Below are positions 22,390 to 32,781 of a stretch of 64,000 nucleotides of DNA, in pieces. Under the pieces are notes generated by a model. It saw nothing but the letters and a program-made list of their open reading frames with translations, did no database searches and had not been told where the DNA came from. The DNA lies in NCBI RefSeq assembly GCF_023898315.1, contig NC_064614.1, positions 74,288,501 through 74,352,500 of the forward strand, read 5' to 3'. Source of the stretch: Schistocerca nitens. Its lineage: Eukaryota > Arthropoda > Insecta > Orthoptera > Acrididae. The translations under genes were made by a program, and so were the position numbers. The number at the start of each line of letters is the position of its first letter. Within the stretch, counting starts at the first letter, position 1.

Positions 22390-23290
22390 TCTTAAGAGTT
22401 TCAGTTTCTCTGCATTAGACTGCCTGCTGTGTTTCCCTGGTCAGTTAAAAGGTTTTAATAACAGTTAAGCTCTCGTCCAACGTGGGGTTATTAAAATAGA
22501 CATGATCAGTATACAGTCCTGCGTCTGGAGCAAGATCGATAAGAATGTCGTAGGCTACTCCAACAATATAAGAAAGAGTCCAAATTTTCAGTTTCTCTGT
22601 ATTAGACTGCCTGCTGTGTTTCCCTGGTCAGTTCAAAGGTTTTAATAACAGTTAAGCTCTCGTCCAACGTGCGGTTATTAAAATAGACATGAACAGTATA
22701 CAGTCCTGCGTCTGGAGCAAGATCGATACGAATGTCGTAGGCTACTCCAACAACATAAGAAAGAGTCCAAATTTTCAGACTAGAAGGGACAGTCGCGAGA
22801 GAGATCTTGTAGTGTGGCAATCCATCCTTTAAATGGCTGTAACTGTTTCTTGTATATGCGACAAAATTTACTGTGTGCTTCCGCAACTTGAATATTTACG
22901 TATCTCATCCTTCACGCCTGAGTTTCCTATCTCACACAGGTCCTCATCCAGAAATAGTTGCTGAACGAGCTCAAAGATATAAGCATTAGAGCTTGGCGAT
23001 AAGAAAGCACATTCAGTTACATCACATGAAGTTCCACATGCTGTAAAGTGTTGCTCTAGTCTGTCTTTGTAGCTGACCCAGTGTCCCTGTTCCGGATCAA
23101 AAAAAGGTGGAATCGTGGTGTCGTTAAGTGCCGCTGTTACCTATACTCCAACCGGTGTAACAATTGGTCCAGAGTAGCACTTAACTTTTTCGTAGGAGCA
23201 TTAACGGTTGTCAAAAGGTTTAGTATGTGTAATGTATGATTAAAACGTTGCAGCATTCTGAGCGAACTGCGAAGACGTTAGTGTTCTCAA
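22390..23290 (-). pseudogene. Gypsy gag-like (capsid) fragment, broken
   Basis: On the minus strand near 23130-22930 the text FDPEQGHWVSYKDRLEQHF, then AFLSPSSNAYIFELVQQLF, resembles the N-terminal gag of arthropod Gypsy elements (usually FDP...W..Y..RL..HF...). The downstream frame 22886-22602 ends LDESLTVIKTFELTRETQQAV, like the capsid C-terminal SLDEALKIAKSFE-type helix. At least two frameshifts separate these. A 188-bp tandem duplication at 22398-22772 adds further damage. Confidence 0.5.
22398..22772. repeat. tandem duplication of about 188 bp
   Basis: Copy 1 about 22398-22585 and copy 2 about 22586-22772. Both start tttcagtttctctg(c/t)attagactgcctgctg and run to aagagtccaaatttt. Only about seven differences are visible, so the duplication is much younger than the Gypsy insertion that hosts it. 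Confidence 0.9.
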
Positions 23291-23934
23291 TCACCCTGAT
23301 AACTAAATGACAACGCACCACCCAAGCTCCGACTATAAATATCCATTTCAGTGAATCTTATAGCAAGAATGTGCAACAAAATGTCCAACAATAAGCATAA
23401 AGACCTGAATTCGGAAAGAGAATGGCCATTATGTCTACTATGACCAATGAATGTATGGAAATCAACAACGGAAGTCGGCAAAAACGTACAGAGTACACTA
23501 CAGCATATCCATGTCGATATGATCAAGTTGTTGTCCACTGAATTATGACTGTGTCAATGGCTACTTGTAATGCCTCTGCATTTGCCAAATGCGTGGTTAA
23601 ATGTGATTGGTACTGTTTGGTAACGTACTACTGTTCTCTTGTTAAGAGCCACTATTGTTACTAGTCACACATTATCACATATGTCATTTTTGTTACGGTC
23701 ACACTATCGTCGGATATTGTTGGGCTCCAATAACTGCACCGACATATAAGTTCTGTAACCATGACAGAAATGAAATTACTCCAGGAGTAAGAACAATGTA
23801 TTGCAACTGACAGTTACCTTAACATCCAACTCAGGTTATACACTTAATCCGTACAGACTAAGAACTGAGTTGAGTAGCAGATAATCACTTCCAGTACTTA
23901 ACACTTGTCCAGACACTACGTCCGAAGTCAAGTA

Positions 23935-25356
23935 CACTCCTGGAAATTGAAATAAGAACACCGTGAATTCATTGTCCCAGGAAGGGGAAACTTTATTGAC
24001 ACATTCCTGGGGTCAGATACATCACATGATCACACTGACAGAACCACAGGCACATAGACACAGGCAACAGAGCATGCACAATGTCGGCACTAGTACAGTG
24101 TATATCCACCTTTCACAGCAATGCAGGCTGCTATTCTCCCATGGAGACGATCGTAGAGATGCTGGATGTAGTCCTGTGGAACGGCTTGCCATGCTATTTC
24201 CACCTGGCGCCTCCGTTGGACCAGCGATCGTGCTGGACGTGCAGACCGCGTGAGACGACGCTTCATCCAGTCCCAAACATGCTCAATGGGGGACAGATCC
24301 GGAGATCTTGCTGGCCAGGGTAGTTGACTTACACCTTCTAGAGCACGTTGGGTGGCACGGGATACATGCGGACGTGCATTGTCCTGTTGGAACAGCAAGT
24401 TCCCTTTCCGGTCTAGGAATGGTAGAACGATGGGTTCGATGACGGTTTGGATGTACCGTGCACTATTCAGTGTCCCCTCGACGATCACCAGTGGTGTACG
24501 GCCAGTGTAGGAGATCGCTCCCCACACCATGATGCCGGGTGTTGGCCCTGTGTGCCTCGGTCGTATGCAGTCCTGATTGTGGCGCTCACCTGCACGGCGC
24601 CAAACACGCATACGACCATCATTGGCACCAAGGCAGAAGTGACTCTCATCGCTGAAGACGACACGTCTCCATTCGTCCCTCCATTCACGCCTGTCGCGAC
24701 ACCACTGGAGGCGGGCTGCACAATGTTGGGGCGTGAGTGGAAGACGGCCTAACGGTGTGCGGGACCGTAGCCCAGCTTCATGGAGACGGTTGCGAATGGT
24801 CCTCGCCGATACCCCAGGAGCAACAGTGTCCCTAATTTGCTGGGAAGTGGCGGTGCGGTCCCCTACGGCACTGCGTAGGATCCTACGGTCTTGGCGTGCA
24901 TCCGTGCGTCGCTGCGGTCCGGTCCCAGGTCGACGGGCACGTGCACCTTCCGCCGACCACTGGCGACAACATCGATGTACTGAGGAGACCTCACGCCCCA
25001 CGTGTTGAGCAATTCGGCGGTACGTCCACCCGGCCTCCCGCAAGCCCACTATACGCCCTCGCTCAAAGTCCGTCAACTGCACATACGGTTCACGTCCACG
25101 CTGTCGCGGCATGCTACCAGTGTTAAAGACTGCGATGGAGCTCCGTATGCCACGGCAAACTGGCTGACACTGACGGCGGCGGTGCACAAATGCTGCGCAG
25201 CTAGCGCCATTCGACGGCCAACACCGCGGTTCCTGGTGTGTCCGCTGTGCCGTGCGTGTGATCATTGCTTGTACAGCCCTCTCGCAGTGTCTGGAGCAAG
25301 TATGGTGGGTCTGACACACCGGTGTCAATGTGTTCTTTTTTCCATTTCCAGGCGTG
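23935..25356 (-). mobile_element. Tc1-like transposon (family A), copy 1, complete
   Basis: Ends are inverted CACTCCTGGAAATTGAAA at the left and the complement of CACGCCTGGAAATGGAAA at the right, flanked by TA on both sides (23933-23934 and 25357-25358). The element is 1422 bp and carries one intact transposase gene on the minus strand. Two very similar copies lie at 51461 and 55712. Visible difference between copies is only a few percent, so the family was recently active. Confidence 0.95.
24090..25112 (-). CDS. Tc1-like transposase, intact, 340 residues
   Basis: I chose the ATG at 25112 (MPRQRGREP), the usual start of Tc1-like transposases; the frame is open further upstream but that text lies in the 5' UTR of the family. 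The N-terminal 120 residues form the paired-type HTH DNA-binding region (DFERGRIVGLREAGWTYRRIAQHVGRE). The catalytic triad is readable: FSDESHF, QQDNARPH and SPIEHVWDWMK. Between the second Asp and the Glu I count 32 residues rather than the Tc1-typical 34. No stop or frameshift is present. The enzyme would cut and paste the element at TA sites in the nucleus. Confidence 0.92.
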   Translation of the reverse strand: MPRQRGREPYVQLTDFERGRIVGLREAGWTYRRIAQHVGREVSSVHRCCRQWSAEGARARRPGTGPQRRTDARQDRRILRSAVGDRTATSQQIRDTVAPGVSARTIRNRLHEAGLRSRTPLGRLPLTPQHCAARLQWCRDRREWRDEWRRVVFSDESHFCLGANDGRMRVWRRAGERHNQDCIRPRHTGPTPGIMVWGAISYTGRTPLVIVEGTLNSARYIQTVIEPIVLPFLDRKGNLLFQQDNARPHVSRATQRALEGVSQLPWPARSPDLSPIEHVWDWMKRRLTRSARPARSLVQRRRQVEIAWQAVPQDYIQHLYDRLHGRIAACIAVKGGYTLY

Positions 25357-25945
25357 TATATGCCTTATGTTCTGTGGCTGTTCCAATTCTTGCGAAATGT
25401 CTACTTTACGGCATATTGCAGTACATCGGTTGCTAACTCCAAACTAACTCTGTCGAACGACTGCGTCGAAGAAATCCGACTGTTTAACATAGACTGAAGA
25501 GTGAAGTCCGAAGACTGCTAGCCGAAGTCCGCTGGCCAATGAGTGTGTTGCAGACTGCGGGATCATTATGGAACGCTATATCGAATCTGTGCGATTGGCT
25601 GCTGCTCCTGGAGATCGTGCGCTACTCTCCTGTTGTCTCTCAAATCGAAATGAAGTCATTGTCGCGTCCGGCTGACACCCGTGGTGAGTGTGGCAAAGTG
25701 ATCCGGCTGCTGTGAACGGCCCCTGTTAACATCCACTTAAGATCACGTGGCTTCTGATCTCACCGTGAGGTATCTCTGCCGAACGCTGCAGCGATGGAGC
25801 AAGGCCTCGTGACGAGAGTTACAGCTTTGGACAACACATTGACACGTTCTTCTATTGAATTATGTACATGTGACATCTTCATCATGTGTCAACATTGTCA
25901 AATCCCTTTAGAAATTCCAGAAAGACTGAAACACACTTATCTACC

Positions 25946-27134
25946 TACAGCTGCTATTTGCAATATATGAAATCCTTAAATTTGTAGTAACAAATCGATA
26001 TTGCGCGCTGTTATCCTGTAAGTTAGGAAGCGTGCTACAAACAGCGTGCAGAATAGCCTGTAGGTGGCAGCATAGTGCAGATGCACACATACCGTCGCAG
26101 TATCAGTATAAAGATGGCCACCACTCTTGCGACTTGCACCAGTGAAGAACAGCGTTCTGTTATTCGGTTTTTGCGTAGTGAAGGTGTGAAATCTATTGAA
26201 ATTCATCGACGAATGAATGTTCAGTGTGGTGATGCATGTTTGTCACAGCACCAAGTCTACGAATGGAGTAGCAAGTTTGTAAATGGTGTGACTTCAGTGG
26301 AAGATGCTCCTCGTCCAGGTTAGGCACAACGAGTTCTGACTCCACAGAACATTGCAGCAGTTGAAGCCATAGAGAAGGAAAACATTGCAGCTGACTCCTG
26401 AAAGGAGAGAATGACGTGTTGATGCTTGTGAAGAACTCCTTCGGCGCTTTGAACGCGAAGGTGATGGCTTCCTTGCAAGAATCGTTGCCGCGGACGAAAC
26501 CTGGGTTCACTTCCACCAACCGGAAACGAAGAGAGCGAGCATGGAATGGCGCCAAAACCAAAGAAGTTTCGAACAGAACCATCAGCAGGGAAGGTTATGC
26601 TGACTCTCTTTTGGACGAAACTGACGTCATTTTGGAACATTACATGCCTAGAGATAACACTGTCACCAGTGCATCATACACAGACCTCCTAAAAATCATC
26701 TGCGGCCTGCAATCAAATCAAAGCGACGTGGATTTCTTTCAGCAGATGTCCTTTTGCAACATGACAATGCAAGGCCCCACACTGCCCGTAAAACAGTTGC
26801 AACAATCACAGACCTGCATTTTGAGTGTCTTCCTCATCCAGCATACTCACCAGACCTTGCCTCAAGTGATTTCCATATGTTTGGACCACTCAGAGACGCA
26901 ATGGGAGGAAATAAGTTCCGTTCTGATGAAGAGGTACGGCATGCGGTGCATGAGTGTTTGCGCGGACTACCAACAGAATTTTTTTCTGAAGGAATTTATG
27001 TACTTTGTAAGCGCTGGAGAACTTGCATTGAGCATGGGCGAGATTACGTTGAAAAGTGATACAGCTTTGTACCACTTCTGCACAATAAATAATATTTATA
27101 AAAATATTTAAAGTTTTCATTTTACTCACCCTCG
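25946..27134 (+). mobile_element. mariner-like element, inactive
   Basis: The right end, ...cattttactcaccctcg followed by TA at 27135-27136, has the look of a mariner terminus. The left end is uncertain; a weakly matching tacagctgc...ccttaaatttg stretch around 25946-25985 is the best candidate. The transposase inside is a mariner type with several disabling mutations. Confidence 0.8.
26114..27058 (+). pseudogene. mariner (DD34D) transposase, broken
   Basis: The start MATTLATCTSEEQRSVIRFL and the HTH LSQHQVYEWSSKF are in one frame until a TAG at 26322. Later coding shifts frame more than once, with a stop at 26398 and a segment DGFLARIVAADETWVHFHQPE carrying the first catalytic Asp. The last piece, 26754-27058, reads MQHDNARPHTARK ... 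YSPDLASSDFHMF. That is the second and third Asp with 34 residues between them, the mariner signature. Confidence 0.88.
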
Positions 27135-27136
27135 TA

Positions 27137-27847
27137 TATGAATCAGGTGAGCTGCATTTTACACTAGCTCTTTATCCTGAAACTGTGTTATTTGCTCTAG
27201 ACAAAGTAGTAATTTTCAGCCCTGGAGTTAACTCTGATCCCTTAACAGATTGACCCTACCGACACTAATCTGTAATACTGAGAATCCTATTTTTTACGCT
27301 TTTGTAAGCTACAACCTGTACTCTTTTCCAGTTATCCAATATTGTTTGCTCGGATGAGAAACTCTCAATAAAACCCTGTTAGGGAATAGGTTATTCATCG
27401 TAAACTGGGGTTGAAGTTCTGCTAGGGCTTGTAGACTTGTTAGCTTTGATTGGTAACAGTTATTCTTCAGTTCTGAGGTTTATTGGTTTAATACACTTCT
27501 TTCGTGATTCTGTGTTTCTGTTAGACTTTGGTACGTTATTAGCCTTATGCCTGAAAATATTTGTACATGCACAATTTATTAGTTTAGCTTCATTCTTATG
27601 AGTTTCAACGCTACACTTGTTTCAGTAAAACTGTATGTTTGGATCCTTTTTGACTTTGGATGTTGTCAGAATGTCCTAGGTTCTCATTGCCTAGAAAGTA
27701 ACGAGAAATAATACGATAAAATGGTATATTATAAGCATTGGAGATTTTATTGCATCAAGTTGGAGCCGATCGGAGGCTTTTACAGAAATAGCGACAGCTG
27801 CTTATCAGCAGAAGCATAAGAGACTGGCACTTGCTTTCATATTTGTT
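27137..27847. other. no gene recognised
   Basis: AT-rich sequence without a notable open frame. Minus-strand wording near 27190-27370 (for example around caaagtagtaattttcag and caggttgtagcttac) may be a much-decayed LINE, but I could not follow a motif series. No repeat edges were found. Confidence 0.3.
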
Positions 27848-27858
27848 ACGAAACCGTC

Positions 27859-28054
27859 ACAATTTAGTATTGGAGGGCAGCGTGGAGGGTAAAAATCGTA
27901 AGACTAAGCGATGAATACACTAAGCAGATTCAAAAGGATGCAGGCTGCAGTAGTTACTTGGAAATGAAGAAGTTTGCACAGGATGGAGTGGCATCGAGAG
28001 CTGCATCAAATCAGCTTCTGGACTGAGGACCACAACAACAACCATAACAACACA
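27859..28054 (+). mobile_element. RTE-like LINE, 3' end only (AAC-tail subfamily)
   Basis: A 196-bp fragment coding for the last residues of the RTE protein (LEGSVEGKNRK region) and the caacaacaaccataacaacac tail. It is flanked by a perfect 11-bp duplication ACGAAACCGTC at 27848-27858 and 28055-28065. This severe 5' truncation is a normal outcome of target-primed reverse transcription. Confidence 0.92.
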
Positions 28055-28269
28055 ACGAAACCGTCGGGACGATTTGGCCTTATGGTACCTAACGAAGTCA
28101 CCAACGCGTGATACGGTATTCGTTGCAAGGTCTTACGTGATTTTTATGTAACGTCGGAAGACGAACGTGATGGCTTGTTTTTATCGGCTCAGTCACAAAC
28201 ATCTGATTTCAGTTCTAATCCGTCTCCAACGGCCTTCTTCAAATCATTTGCTGTAAATTCGGACCAAGC

Positions 28270-29985
28270 GTTGTGACTATCGACGTTATTTTTGTCTCCG
28301 CAAGACATTGCTATTACTACAAATAACAATGCTTATAAAATACGATAAACTGAACTTATCCACAATAATTCACAACACAGGTCAGAACACTGTTGCAGAA
28401 CAGCGCAAAAAGCATCCCATACTCAACAGGACGCAAAATCTCCAAGATAGACCATGTTTTACAAAAGCTAAAAATTTAGCACAAACTTTAATGCAAGATG
28501 CTTTCAGGAGCTTCCAGAACGAAACTCTGCCTGTATGTGTAGCAGAACATACAACGAGAATAGGGTAGTTTGTAAAGTAAACCAGCGTCATGACTCAATC
28601 GAAACCTTCACTTTCCGACAGCTGTAGTAATGTTACTGGTGGCAGTGGCTCTAAAGTGGAGTTACTAAATACGATTTTCTTAAATTCTTTGAACAAGGAA
28701 GTTGAAGTAAATATTCCAGGATTTTAATCGAGAATATCTGTGAACACGATTAACTTAGAAATCGATATCCTTGGTGTAACAAAGCAACTTTAATCACTAA
28801 ACAAATGGAAGTCTTCCTGTCCCGACCGTTTACCACTTATGTTTCTTTCAGAGTACGCTGGTATAATAGCTACATCTTTATTCTAACATACAAACCACTA
28901 ACCCGATGAAAGACCAATATCTAATGACTGGATGGTTGCTCAGGTGACACCGATACTTAAAAAGGTAATAAGAGTTATTCACTGAATTACAGATCCATAT
29001 CACTGAAATCAGCGTGGCTTAGAATCTCGGAAAATATACTGTTTTCGAACGTTATGAATTACCTCAAAGGAAACTGTTGACATATAGTCAGCACTGATGT
29101 AGAAAATTTCCTTCTAGTGAAAGACCACGAAAAATGAATGCTATCGACACGGTATCTCAAATTGATTATATATTTCAAGAAGGTTTTTGACGCTGTTCCC
29201 CACTAGCTACTTTTAATTAAATTATGTACCTAAGGACTGTCGTCTCGGTTGTGCGATTGTCTTTGTGACTTACTGTCACAGCAGTCATAGTTCGTACTAG
29301 CTGACATAAAGTGATCAAGTTAAACGGAAGTGATACATGGCGTTTCCCAAAGAAGTGTTACAGGCACCTGCTATTCCTAATCTTTACATGAGTTAGGAGT
29401 CAGTCTGATCAGCCTTTCATTTGGAATGATCACATAGATAATGTTGTGGGAAAGGCGAAACAAAGACTGCGTTCCATTTGTAAAAGGTTTAAAAGATGCA
29501 ACAATTGTGTTAAAGAGACTGCCTACACTATGCTTCTCCGTCCTCTTCTGGAATATTGCTGCTCGTTATGGTAACCTTACGAGATAAATTGTAGTATCGA
29601 ACGAGGACACCGATAATGAACTACCTTGTTTTGTATTATCACGAAAAATGTGAGAAAGGATCACAACTTCATACGCTACTGGCTGTGGCGATTATTAAAA
29701 CAAAGGCGTTTTTCGTTACGGTGAGATCTCTTCGTGAAATTTCATTTACCAGCTTTCTCACCCGAATACGAAAACAATTCTCTGACTGCCATCTATATAG
29801 GGAGAAATGATTTCGGTAGTAAAATCAGAGAAATGAGAGTCCGCACTGAGTGGTTTAAGTGTCCGGTTTTTTTCCTGCGCTGTTCGAGGTTAGAATGGTA
29901 GATACATAGGTTGAAGGTCGTTCAATGAACCCTCGACAAGGCACTTGAGTCTCAATACGAGAGCAGCTATGTGGCTGTAGAACAG
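28270..29985 (+). mobile_element. CR1-like LINE (family I), decayed, 5' truncated
   Basis: The plus-strand text near 28380-28565 reads NTVAEQRKKHPILNR ... AKNLAQTLMQDAFRSFQNETLP, matching the linker of the copy at 8160-8280. Decayed RT follows (a NYRSISLKSA-like stretch near 28985, FLLKFF-like and YCCSLW-like blocks near 29560). The 3' UTR gttcaatgaaccctcgacaaggcactt near 29920 matches family I. Stops and frameshifts occur throughout, so this is older than the copy at 6.5 kb. Confidence 0.75.
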
Positions 29986-30017
29986 TGAGCAGCATTTATG
30001 CGGGAGGTAGGGAAAGG

Positions 30018-30050
30018 TGTGTGTGTGTGTGTGGGGAGGGGGGGGGGGCT
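30018..30050 (+). repeat. (GT)n followed by G-run
   Basis: gtgtgtgtgtgtgtgtgg then gaggggggggggg. Simple repeat, prone to length change. The surrounding 29990-30344 holds no gene. Confidence 0.9.
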
Positions 30051-30355
30051 AGGAGTGGAAAAACTTTAAAATTGCCATATACTAAAAAGTCATACAGTAA
30101 TTTATTACTAAAGCAATAGTGTTGCTTCACGGCCATGAGCGACGTAATGGCACAACTGAGAGTTTAAGTGGAATCACGGAAATCATTTGTAGAAGTAGTT
30201 GAAAATTGTGTAGCGAATAAAAACTCTGTACTCGATTTTCCATCAGGGTGGTGGAGGGGAAATTCTTCTTGCGGATTACTGTGGTGACAATCGTTTCTTG
30301 AAGGAACTCTTACCGTGGTCACTGTTGTGTCGGACTCGAATCTATGTCACGAGGT

Positions 30356-30530
30356 GCCCGGGTTCCCGGGTTCGATTCCCGGCGGGGTCAGGGATTTTCT
30401 CTGTCTCGTGATGACTGGGTGTTGTGTGATGTCCTTAGGTTAGTTAGGTTTAAGTAGTTCTAAGTTCTAGGGGACTGATGACCATAGATGTTAAGTCCCA
30501 TAGTGCTCAGAGCCATCTGACCCATTTCTT
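30356..30530 (+). mobile_element. SINE with family I body and a different tRNA-like head, 5' truncated
   Basis: Begins gcccgggttcccgggttcgattcccggcgggg, so only the B box (ggttcgattcc) of a tRNA-like head remains. It then shows gggattttctctgtctcgtgatgactggg before joining the family I body at tgtgatgtccttaggttagttagg. An 11-bp duplication TGTCAC/GGAGGT with one mismatch flanks it (30345-30355 and 30531-30541). Confidence 0.85.
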
Positions 30531-31517
30531 TGTCAGGAGGTTGTGGCAAAGTCAGGGTAATGATCGTTGTCACAGGTTTGACGTTCTACATCTACATCTA
30601 CATCTACATGGTTACTCTGCAATTCACACTTAACTGCCTGGCAGAGGGTTCATCGAACCCTTTTCATACTGCTTCTCTAACATTACACTCTCGAATGGCG
30701 CGCGGGAGAAAGGAACACCTAAATCTTTCCGTTCGAGCTCTGATTTCTCTTATTTTATTATGATGATAATTTCTCCCTACGTAGGTGGATGTCAACAAAA
30801 TATTTTCGCATTCGGAAGAGAAAGTTGGTGATTAAAATTTTGTAAATAGATCTCGCCGTAAAGAAAACCGCCTTTGTTTCAGTGACTGCCACCTCAACTC
30901 GCGTATCATGTCTGTGACACTTTCACCGCTATTGCGAGTTAACACGAAACGAGCTGCCCTTCTTTGCACTTTTACGATGTCCTCCATCAATCCTACCTGA
31001 TACGTATCCCACACCGAACATCAATATTCCAGCAGAGGACGGACAAATGTAATGTAGGCTGTCTCTTCAGTGCGTTTGTCGCATCTTCTAAGTGTTCTGC
31101 TAACAAAGCGCAGTATTTGTTTCGCCTTCCCCAGGATATTATCTATGCGGTCTTCCCAATTTAAGTTGCTCGTAAATGTAACTCTTACGTATTTAGTCGA
31201 ATTGACAGACCTTCGATTTGTGCGATTTATCGTATACCCAAAATTTATCGGATTTCTTTTAGTACCCATGTGGATGACCTCCCACTTTACTTCGTTTAGT
31301 GGCAATTGCCACTTTTCGCACCATACAGAAATTCACTCTAGATCATTTTGTAATTGGAATTGATCGTCTGATGATTTTACTAGACAGTAAATTACAGTGT
31401 CATCTGCAAACAATCTAAGGGGGCTCCTCAGATTATCTCCTAGATCGTTTACGTAAACTACACTACTGGCCATTAAAATTGCTACACCGAGAAGAAATGC
31501 AGGTGTTAAATGGGTAT

Positions 31518-31766
31518 TTGTTTTTATAAGAATATTATTAGCTTTAATTTTTTTAGGAGGTGATTTTTATTCTTTTATATTTTTTATGTTATCGAAGAAC
31601 TGAAACTTTCACGCAATTTGGGTGCATAGATCCTCAGAAATTTGATTTATAAGAATATTATCAGCTTCAATTTTTTTAGGAGGTGATTTTTATTCTTTTA
31701 TATTTTTTATGTTATCCAAGAACTGACATTTTCACGCAGTTTGGGTGCATAGATCCTCAGAAATCA
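31518..31766. repeat. tandem duplication of about 122 bp inside Tc1-like element B
   Basis: Copy 1 about 31522-31643 and copy 2 about 31644-31766. Each has ataagaatattatyagctt, ggaggtgatttttattc, ctttcacgca or ttttcacgca, and gggtgcatagatcctcagaaa. There are about eight differences by eye. It lies in the region downstream of the transposase on the minus strand. Confidence 0.85.
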
Positions 31767-31789
31767 GTACCCAGGACAACCACCTCTTG

Positions 31790-32781
31790 CCGTAATAACG
31801 GCCTTGATACGACTGGTCATTGAGTCAAATAGAGCTTGGCGTGTACAGGTACAGCTGCCCATGCTACCTCAACACGATACCACAGTTCATCAAGAGTAGT
31901 GACTGGCGTATTGTGACGAGCCAGTTGCTCGGCCACCATTCACCAGTCATTTTCAGTTGGTGAGAGATCTGGAGAATGTGCTGGCCAGGGCTGCAGTCGA
32001 ACATTTTCTGTATCCAGAAAGGTCCGTACCGGACCTGCAACATGGCGTCGTGCATTAACCTGCTGAAATATAGGGTTTCACAGGGATCGAATGAAGGGTA
32101 GAGCCACGGGTCGTAACACATCTGAAATTTAACGTCCACTGTTCAAAGTGCCGTCAATGCGAACAAGAGGTGACCGAGACGTGTAACGCCGGGTAACACG
32201 CCAGTATGGCGATGACGAATACACGCTTCCAATGTGCGTTGACCGCGATGTCACCGAACACGGATGCGACCATCATGATGCTGTAAACAGTACCTGGATT
32301 CATCTGAAAAAATGCCGTTTTGCCATTCGTGCACACAGGTTCGTCGTTGAGTACATAATCGCAGGCGCTCCTGTCTGTGATGCAGCGTCAAGAGTACCCG
32401 CAGCCATGGTCTCCGAGCTGATAGTCCATGCTGCTGCTAACATCGTCGAACTGTTTGTGCAGATGGTTGTCGTCTTGCAAACGACCGCATATGTTGACGC
32501 AGGGATCGAGACGTGGCTGTACGATCCGTTACAGGCACGCGGATAAGATGCCTGTCATCTCGACTGCTAGTGATACGAGGCCGTTGGGATCCAGCACGGC
32601 GTTCCGTATTACCCTCCAGAACCCACCGATTCCATATTCTGCTAACAGTCATTGAATCTTGACCAACGCGAGCAGCAATGTCGCCATACGATAAACCGCA
32701 ATCGCGATAGGCTACAATACGACCTTTATCAAAGTCGGAAACGTGATGATACGCATTTCTCCTCCTTACACGAGGCATCAC
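31790..32781 (-). pseudogene. Tc1-like transposase (family B), broken
   Basis: The minus frame 32781-32437 starts MMPRVRRRNAYHHVSDFDKGRIVAYRDCGLSYGDIAARVG, a Tc1-type HTH region, and runs through TDRTATSRSLRQHM. After 32437 coding breaks into several frames down to about 31790. The catalytic regions near 32300-31930 can be recognised only as scattered blocks (for example HVRRHLRPWPAHSPDLSPTENDW-like text near 31985-31930). It could not make a functional enzyme. Confidence 0.82.

Larger units (their letters stand above)
17609..25801 (-). mobile_element. Gypsy-type LTR retrotransposon, old, internally deleted and heavily invaded
   Basis: Two related, same-orientation sequences at 17609-18391 and 23691-25801 look like its LTRs. 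Between them, on the minus strand, lie a gag-like segment (23290-22390) and an integrase (19620-18655) in the expected gag-to-int order. Protease, RT and RNase H are missing. That interval now holds a SINE (19877), a CR1-like LINE (20088-22215) with a fold-back element (20252), and a Tc1 element sits in the 5' LTR (23935). The LTRs differ at roughly a third of positions by eye, so the insertion is ancient. Target duplication is not recognisable. Confidence 0.65.
23691..25801 (-). repeat. 5' LTR of the Gypsy-type element, interrupted by Tc1
   Basis: Homologous to 17609-18391 as described there. Removing the 1422-bp Tc1 element and its TA duplication leaves about 690 bp. The LTR pieces are 23691-23934 and 25357-25801. 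A short tgtcatttt match suggests the outer boundary may instead be near 23682. Confidence 0.55.

Noticed and set aside
24447..25436. Plus-strand open frames of 90-144 codons across Tc1 copy 1 (and equivalents at 51387-52369 and 56224-57194)
   Set aside because: They are shadows of the GC-rich transposase gene on the other strand; they repeat in all three copies and match no family.
31522..31640. AT-rich segment that reads as a hydrophobic peptide under the invertebrate mitochondrial code, suggesting nuclear mitochondrial DNA
   Set aside because: No recognisable mitochondrial protein, and the segment lies within a Tc1-like element; base composition alone explains it.
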